From positions 1-10,628 of the forward strand of contig DAOTWZ010000021.1 of NCBI GenBank assembly GCA_034435615.1: DNA of 10,628 nt, in the 5' to 3' direction. This DNA comes from H17-190 sp034435615 (GTDB lineage: Bacteria; Chloroflexota; Dehalococcoidia; SM23-28-2; HRBIN24). The translations under genes were made by a program, and so were the position numbers. Positions 6,567 to 10,628 of the stretch are shown in pieces. Under the pieces are notes generated by a model, which did no database searches, was not told the DNA's origin, and saw only the letters and a program-made list of their open reading frames with translations. Position 1 is the stretch's first letter. Each line of letters begins with the position of its first letter.

Positions 6567-6595
6567 TTGAAAAGCGTTTCAAAGAGAAATACCAT
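6567..6595 (+). promoter_or_regulatory. candidate promoter and operator of the GAF-AAA-Fis regulator gene
   Basis: TTGAAA at 6567-6572 and TACCAT at 6590-6595 are spaced by 17 bp and fit a sigma-70-type promoter with a good -35 and a moderate -10. The -35 is the left arm of the inverted repeat TTGAAAAGCGTTTCAA (6567-6582), so a protein bound here would compete with polymerase. The region stands out as AT-rich between GC-rich flanks. The predicted leader is about 90 nt. Confidence 0.5.
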
Positions 6596-6653
6596 GGCGA
6601 TAGTTTTTGCAACATTATGAGTGCCATGATGGAATCGGCCTGGCGGCCCCAGT

Positions 6654-6685
6654 CCACCCCACCCTGTCAGGGGAGCTAGGGGTGG
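6654..6685 (+). promoter_or_regulatory. leader hairpin that covers the regulator's ribosome binding site
   Basis: CCACCCC at 6654-6660 is complementary to GGGGTGG at 6679-6685, which is the Shine-Dalgarno of the GTG start at 6692. Inside the loop a smaller hairpin, CCCT (6662-6665) with AGGG (6669-6672), could form. Such folding would hide the ribosome site. GC-rich DNA makes chance pairing common, so this is only a candidate. Confidence 0.35.
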
Positions 6686-6691
6686 TGTCAT

Positions 6692-8521
6692 GTGAAGTAT
6701 TACCTGATAGAGACCACGACCCAGGTCCTCTACTCCGGCACAGCGGCCGAGAAGGCCGAAGAGCTTCGCCGTCTCCGCCAACTGCGCGACGCCTACCTCG
6801 ACGGTCGACACGATAGCCCGCCCGTCCGCCCCTCTGTCCTGAACGCCTGGTCACGCTCACGCCTGGCCGGCGTAGACCCCGACAAGCGACAGATCGACGT
6901 CTTCCGCCGCCCCCGCCTGGAGGAGAGGCTGGTGCGGGCCGCCCTCCCCGTCGTCCGGCGGCTGGCCGACGCCGTCAGCGGCTGTCTGGCCGTGGTGGTG
7001 CTGGCCGATGGCCAGGGTGTCCTCGCCCACGTAGAGGGCGACCGCGCCGTGCGGCGCCTCCTGGAGCGAGTGCAGGCCCTGCCAGGGGCCGACGCCTCCG
7101 AGGAGGCCAGCGGCTCCAACGCCGTAGGCACCGCCATCGAGGAGGGGCGGGGGATCCAGCTCTGCGCTGCTGAGCATTACATTGAGGGCTTCCACACCTT
7201 CGCCTGCACGGCGATCCCCATAAAGGACCCCATCACTGGCCGTATCTTGGCAGTCCTGGACGTCACCAGCCGCGCCGAGGACCTCTGTCCGGCGGCGCTG
7301 GAGCTGGTCCGGGAGGGGGCGCAGCAGATCATGGAGAACCTGGTCCAGCAACTGGCCCGCCGCGAGCGGGCCCTCCTAGACCAGTACTGGCAGGCCCTCA
7401 AGCGGTCCCGCCGCGCTGGCATCATTGCCACCAACGGGGAGACCGTCATCGCCAGCCGGGAGGCCCTCAAGCTCGTCCACTCCGAGGACTATCCCCTCCT
7501 CTTCCTGCAGGCCGAGGAGGCGCTGCGACAGGGCAGCACCATCGAGAGGCTGGTCACCCTCACGGACGGTCGTCCTGTGCGGCTGATGGCCCAGCCCAGC
7601 TACGACGGTGGCGAATACGTGGGCACCCTCCTCCTCCTCCGCTCCGTGGGCGGGACAGGGCGCACGGCTAGCCGCCCCCACCGCACCCCCGACCCCTTCG
7701 ACCACCTGGTCGGGGTCAGCGACCCCTTCCGGCGCATGGTGGAGACGGCCCGCCAACTGCTGGCCGAGAAGGGCCCCGTCTACATCTGGGGAGAGGCAGG
7801 CAGCGGCAAGCACGCCCTGGCCCAGGCCATGGCCGTGGCCCTGGGCGGCGGCCTCCAGAGCGTCGACTGCGCCTCCCTGCGCCCCGGTCAGCTCCGCTCC
7901 CAGCTCAGGGCATGGGCGCGGGCCCACACCGTCCTCCTGCGCCACGTCGACGCCGCCTCGCCCCGCCTGGCCCAGGCGCTGCTGGACCTGCTGGACCGGC
8001 TGGGGCCGCAGGCCCGGGTCATCGCCACCGGGCTACGTCACCCCTTCGGTGCCCACAAAGAGGGGCCGCTGCCCCGTCTCCTGCGCCGGCTCGCCGCCTT
8101 CACCATCGAGGTGCCGCCCCTCAGGGAGCGCCGGGAGGATATACCCCTCCTGGCCCAGGCCTTCCTGCGCTGCCGCGGCCTCAACTCCTACCTCTCCCTG
8201 GAGGTGGCCCAGGCCCTCACCCGTTACGACTGGCCAGGCAACGTCGCCCAGCTAGAGAGCGTCATCCTCAGCGCCGCCGCCGCGGCGCGGGGGAGGGACA
8301 TCACCCTGGCCGACCTCCCCCCCGATATCGTCCACGCCTACCGGGCGCCGCGCCTCTCCCGCTGGGAGGAGGTGGAGCTGGAGGCGCTGCGCCAGGCCCT
8401 CCTCCAGACCCGGGGCAACCGCTCCCGCGCCGCCGAACTCCTGGGCATCAGCCGCGTCACCATCTACCGCCGTCTGAAGCAGTGCCAGCGGCTGGGCATA
8501 GACCTGGGCCTGCACGTGTGA
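6692..8521 (+). CDS. AcoR/MimR-like GAF-AAA+-Fis transcriptional regulator lacking GAFTGA
   Basis: 609 aa cytoplasmic regulator. The N-terminal AcoR-type signature is VLNAWSRSRLAGVDP at residues 49-63. A GAF sensor domain spans about 85-215 with GSNAVGTAIEE at 141-151, AEHYIEGFHTFACTAIPIKD around 160-179 and VLDVTS at 188-193. A PAS-like segment lies at about 222-318. The AAA+ domain spans about 335-545. The Walker A is GEAGSGK at 367-373, but about 25 residues that normally hold the GAFTGA loop are missing between Cys393 and Thr413. The Walker B acidic pair is replaced by Arg417-His418. VPPLRERREDIPLL (474-487) and DWPGNV (513-518) remain. A Fis-type helix-turn-helix ends the protein (RSRAAELLGISRVTIYRRL at 577-595). 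Activators of this family that lack GAFTGA, such as TyrR, work with sigma-70. GTG 6692 follows AGGGGT with 8 bp spacing. The ligand is unknown. It probably controls the downstream oxidoreductase. Confidence 0.88.
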   Translation: MKYYLIETTTQVLYSGTAAEKAEELRRLRQLRDAYLDGRHDSPPVRPSVLNAWSRSRLAGVDPDKRQIDVFRRPRLEERLVRAALPVVRRLADAVSGCLAVVVLADGQGVLAHVEGDRAVRRLLERVQALPGADASEEASGSNAVGTAIEEGRGIQLCAAEHYIEGFHTFACTAIPIKDPITGRILAVLDVTSRAEDLCPAALELVREGAQQIMENLVQQLARRERALLDQYWQALKRSRRAGIIATNGETVIASREALKLVHSEDYPLLFLQAEEALRQGSTIERLVTLTDGRPVRLMAQPSYDGGEYVGTLLLLRSVGGTGRTASRPHRTPDPFDHLVGVSDPFRRMVETARQLLAEKGPVYIWGEAGSGKHALAQAMAVALGGGLQSVDCASLRPGQLRSQLRAWARAHTVLLRHVDAASPRLAQALLDLLDRLGPQARVIATGLRHPFGAHKEGPLPRLLRRLAAFTIEVPPLRERREDIPLLAQAFLRCRGLNSYLSLEVAQALTRYDWPGNVAQLESVILSAAAAARGRDITLADLPPDIVHAYRAPRLSRWEEVELEALRQALLQTRGNRSRAAELLGISRVTIYRRLKQCQRLGIDLGLHV

Positions 8522-8849
8522 GCCTCACACTCCCCGAAACTGTTCAAAAATGAAATGCTCCTGCCCCCGCCCGTCCCCTACACTTGGGGCACTGACCATA
8601 TCTGACGGAGATCAGGGCAGATCGACGCCGACCTGACGCTGCAGGCCATCCTCAGGGCCGGGGCTGCCCTCACTGGCCCCCGGGCCCGCCCCGTCGTCAT
8701 TGCTGGCCCGGCCGTAGCGGCCGCATCGGTAAGACGCCGCCGACCCTCGGCGACCCAACCAGCAGGAGGTGGGAGAGAAGAGACGTCCGGACAGGGCCCC
8801 TCGGAGACTGCCGAAGCTCGCACCAGGACAGGACAGTGGAGGTGATGGA
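8522..8849. other. 328 bp intergenic region: candidate activator site, promoter and long leader
   Basis: The first 60 bp hold an AT-rich patch and a TACACT -10 candidate (listed separately). The rest (about 8591-8849) would be a leader of some 260 nt. It contains a stem CGGCCG-TAG-CGGCCG at 8709-8723 and purine-rich AGGAGGTG at 8764-8771 with no start codon at a usable distance. On the + strand an 80-codon frame (8606-8845) is open but has no ATG, GTG or TTG. Minus-strand open frames here look like GC-driven noise. No terminator with a T-run is seen after the regulator gene. Confidence 0.6.
8536..8584 (+). promoter_or_regulatory. candidate activator-dependent promoter of the LLM oxidoreductase gene
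   Basis: TACACT at 8579-8584 is the same -10 hexamer as at lexA, but at 16-18 bp upstream there is no -35 resembling TTGACA. Upstream, centred near 8549, is an AT-rich element with TTCA (8543-8546), AAAA, TGAA (8551-8554). It shares GAAA...TTCAAA...GAAAT with the element in front of the regulator gene. A missing -35 with a site about 40-50 bp upstream of the start is the layout expected for activator dependence. No GG-N10-GC sigma-54 signature was found. Confidence 0.42.
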
Positions 8850-10112
8850 ATGAAGTTTCTGATCCTGGCCCTCCCCACGGTGCCCGGCACGCTCGAGGAG
8901 AGGGAGCGGCTCCGCCCCATCGGCCGCAACACGGAACGTTACCAGCAGATGCTGGAGGAGCTGCGCAAGCTCGTCACCATAGCCGACGAGATCGGCATCG
9001 ATGTCTTCGCTACCACGGAGCACCACTTCCACTCGGAAGGCTACGAATGCTCGGTGGCGCCCCTCCTCCTGTATACCGACCTGGCGGCCCGCACCAAGCG
9101 CATCAAGTTCGCCCCCCTGGGGCTCGTCCTGCCGTCCTGGGACCCCATCCGCTGCGCCGAGGAGTTGGCCGTATTCGACCAGCTCACCAAGGGGCGCCTC
9201 TACGCCGGCTTCGCCCGCGGCTACCAGGACCGCTGGGTGAACGTCCTGGGCCAGCAGTATCACGTCACCGGCGCGCCCATGGACGGCTCCTACATAGACA
9301 ACCACAACCGCAAGGTCTACGAAGAGGTCTTCGAGATCATTCTGAGGGCCTGGACCCAGGAGACCCTGGAGTATGACGGCACCTATTACAAGGTCCCCTT
9401 CCCCTATGAAGAGGGGATCCGTCGCTGGCCGCCAGCGGAGTGGACCCGCAAGTACGGCGCCCCCGGCGAGATCGACGAGGAAGGGGTCATCCGCCGCATC
9501 TGCGTGGTGCCCAAGCCCTACCAGGAGCCGCACCCGCCCCTCTTCCAGCCCTTCTCCGTGAGCGAGGCCACCATCCGCTTCACCGCCCGCATGGGCATCG
9601 TCCCCTGGATACTGGTCTCCTATCCGCCGGACTTCACCAACCTCTGCCGCGTCTACCAGTCGGTGGCGGCGGAGCACGGGCGGCCCGGCCTGAAGCTGGG
9701 GGAGTCGGTGGGCGCCTTCCGCACCTTCCACTTCGGCGAGACGGAGGAGGAGGCCGTCCGACTCCTGGAGCAGACCAACTACTTCGGCTTCAAGGTCTAC
9801 TTCTCTGGCTTCGGCTTCTGGGAGGCCTTCCGCTTCCCCGAAGACGACGAGAAGTATCCCCGCACCCCCACCTACACCCCGCTACCGCCCGAGGAGTGGA
9901 CGCTGGAGCGTATGCGTAAGGCCAAGTACGCCCTGTGCGGCACCCCGGACCAGGTAAAGCGGGAGGTGGAGGCCCTGGCCACCATCTACGGCAACGACGG
10001 CGAACTGGAGTGGCTGGGCTGGTACATAGACCAGGGGATCATGCCCTGGGACGAGGTGGAGAGGCAGCTGGAGTACTTCGCCAAGCACATCGTCGAGAAC
10101 TTCAAGGACTAG
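8850..10112 (+). CDS. LLM-class (luciferase-like) flavin-dependent oxidoreductase
   Basis: 420 aa soluble TIM-barrel enzyme of the bacterial luciferase family, which uses FMNH2 or F420 to oxidise or reduce small organic substrates. Hallmarks in order: ADEIGIDVFATTEHHFHSEG at residues 45-64, the TKRIKFAPLGLVLP strand at 82-95, DPIRCAEELAVFDQLTKGR at 98-116 and AGFARGY at 119-125. A WTQETLEYDGTYY segment at 168-180 and a C-terminal CGTPDQVKREVE at 363-374 complete them. The length is above the 330-380 aa usual for the superfamily, with an N-terminal insert (about 11-38) and an Arg/Pro/Trp-rich insert near 185-215. Start ATG 8850 has the near-perfect ribosome site GGAGGTGAT at 8838-8846. The frame is open upstream to a GTG at 8769 without a ribosome site, so that start is rejected. 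The substrate and the choice of FMN or F420 cannot be read. The gene follows the GAF-AAA-Fis regulator, its likely controller. Confidence 0.9.
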   Translation: MKFLILALPTVPGTLEERERLRPIGRNTERYQQMLEELRKLVTIADEIGIDVFATTEHHFHSEGYECSVAPLLLYTDLAARTKRIKFAPLGLVLPSWDPIRCAEELAVFDQLTKGRLYAGFARGYQDRWVNVLGQQYHVTGAPMDGSYIDNHNRKVYEEVFEIILRAWTQETLEYDGTYYKVPFPYEEGIRRWPPAEWTRKYGAPGEIDEEGVIRRICVVPKPYQEPHPPLFQPFSVSEATIRFTARMGIVPWILVSYPPDFTNLCRVYQSVAAEHGRPGLKLGESVGAFRTFHFGETEEEAVRLLEQTNYFGFKVYFSGFGFWEAFRFPEDDEKYPRTPTYTPLPPEEWTLERMRKAKYALCGTPDQVKREVEALATIYGNDGELEWLGWYIDQGIMPWDEVERQLEYFAKHIVENFKD

Positions 10113-10119
10113 GAGGCAC

Positions 10120-10181
10120 GGGGGATGGGGCGGCGAGGTGCTGCCTGGGGGGAGGATGGGGGGGTGAGCGCCCCGTCCCCC
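10120..10181 (+). terminator. long hairpin after the LLM gene with a poly-G loop
   Basis: GGGGGATGGGGCG at 10120-10132 pairs with CGCCCCGTCCCCC at 10169-10181 along 13 bp with one G-U pair, closing a 36 nt loop. It begins 8 bp after the stop codon. There is no T-run, so classical intrinsic termination is doubtful. The loop holds runs of six and seven G, so a G-quadruplex is an alternative fold. Confidence 0.5.
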
Positions 10182-10201
10182 TCCACGAATCCCGGTAAAA
10201 G

Positions 10202-10210
10202 TGCCATAAT
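10202..10210 (+). promoter_or_regulatory. extended -10 promoter candidate
   Basis: TGC followed by CATAAT (10205-10210) matches the extended -10 pattern TGN-TATAAT with one mismatch. There is no recognisable -35, which extended -10 promoters can do without. Transcription would start near 10217 and give a leader of about 280 nt before the last gene. Confidence 0.45.
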
Positions 10211-10497
10211 ACGCACGCCAGGGGAGACATAACGCGGGGCGGGTGAGAGTCGCCAGGCCCACGGGCAACCGGGGGACCGGGGCGCAGGCGAAGGGCCGAT
10301 GCGGGGCCTGCGGGACAGCAGCGCTTCGCGGCCTCCGCCAGCGGCCCCGTCCGGGCAGCGGTGCCGGGCCGGAGACGGCCGCCCTGCGGCTGGCACCGGG
10401 AGGAGGACGACCGAAGGAGGGGGAACGGAGGAGGAGAGCCCTGCCCTGACCGAGAGAGGACTGCCGCAGCAGCATCGGTAACCTGAAGGGGGAAGCC

Positions 10498-10628
10498 ATG
10501 CCGAGCGCAGAACTCGAGAAGGCCATGCAGATCTGGCGGGAGACGGGGGCAGCCCTGGGGCAGAAGACCTACCTGTGGGAGATGCGCTTCGGGTTCGAAG
10601 AGATGTGGGCCCGCTTCTCCAGGCCGCC
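10498..10628 (+). CDS. partial CDS, possible alpha/beta hydrolase N-terminus
   Basis: Open frame from ATG 10498 to the window end, 43 full codons, truncated by the window. AAGGGGG at 10486-10492 gives a ribosome site 5 bp upstream, and codon use matches the neighbours. The visible part begins MPSAELEKAMQIWRETG and continues with YLWEMRFGFEEMWARFSRP. The pattern EMRxxFExMxxRF followed by a Pro is reminiscent of the N-terminal cap of acetyl-esterase-like alpha/beta hydrolases (family knowledge). No catalytic motif (HGGG, GxSxG) lies within the window, so the assignment is tentative. If right, an esterase beside a flavin oxidoreductase and its regulator would fit a small catabolic cluster. It has its own predicted promoter and a long structured leader. 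Confidence 0.4.
   Translation, partial: MPSAELEKAMQIWRETGAALGQKTYLWEMRFGFEEMWARFSRP

Larger units (their letters stand above)
10113..10497. other. 385 bp intergenic region: G-rich hairpin, extended -10 and structured GC-rich leader
   Basis: No gene is supported here. From left to right it holds a 13 bp hairpin (10120-10181), a short AT-rich patch with an extended -10 (10202-10210), and about 280 nt of leader rich in complementary segments. Leader stems are CGCAGGC (10283-10289) with GCCTGCG (10306-10312), CGGTGCC (10359-10365) with GGCACCG (10392-10398), and inside the latter GGCCG-GAGA-CGGCC (10367-10380), a GNRA-type tetraloop. No known riboswitch signature could be matched with confidence. 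Confidence 0.6.

Noticed and set aside
8769..8849. N-terminal extension of the LLM gene from GTG 8769
   Set aside because: No ribosome site precedes it, the added residues are Arg/Pro-rich, and ATG 8850 has an almost perfect ribosome site and a family-like N-terminus.
8697..9731. 344 aa open frame on the - strand across the LLM gene start
   Set aside because: Shadow of the LLM gene in a GC-rich context, no ribosome site or family motif.
10239..10380. Cobalamin riboswitch
   Set aside because: GGTGAGAGTC and GGCCGGAGACGGCC resemble parts of it, but the B12 box is wrong in length and the CCCGCNACTGT segment is missing.

Overview
The window is chromosomal DNA from a very GC-rich bacterium. Third codon positions are almost all G or C, starts are a mix of ATG and GTG, and Shine-Dalgarno sequences are strong. 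A RemA/DUF370 gene just before gmk, and a LexA operator of the CGAACRNRYGTTYC type, fit Chloroflexota or a related high-GC lineage, possibly a thermophile. The phylum is inferred from gene content and gene order only. No insertion sequence, prophage, CRISPR array, tRNA or rRNA is visible.

Left part (69-3290, + strand): aroA (EPSP synthase), remA, a second diverged RemA-like gene missed by an ATG-only start search (GTG at 1695), and gmk form a tight run with gaps of 20 bp or less or an overlap. lexA follows with its own promoter (TTGACG, 17 bp, TACACT) and an SOS box across the predicted transcription start. A Tam-like class I methyltransferase converges on lexA from the - strand with a 15 bp gap.

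Middle part (3306-6512): holA (DNA polymerase III delta) and the methyltransferase form a - strand operon. It diverges from trxA-trxB (thioredoxin and its NADPH-dependent reductase). The 82 bp between holA and trxA carries an AT-rich perfect dyad. A perfect 16 bp hairpin lies between trxA and trxB.

Right part (6513-10628): this looks like an accessory catabolic module. It holds an AcoR/MimR-like GAF-AAA+-Fis regulator, an LLM-class (luciferase-like) flavin oxidoreductase, and the start of a gene that may be an alpha/beta hydrolase. The regulator has lost the GAFTGA loop and the Walker B acidic pair, so it probably does not work with sigma-54. Related AT-rich motifs lie just before and just after the regulator gene, as expected for autoregulation plus control of the oxidoreductase. 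Two long GC-rich leaders (about 260 and 280 nt) precede the oxidoreductase and the last gene. They are the least explained DNA here.

The most interesting signals are the tandem RemA pair, the degenerate AAA+ activator with its candidate binding sites and neighbouring oxidoreductase, and several structured intergenic elements.
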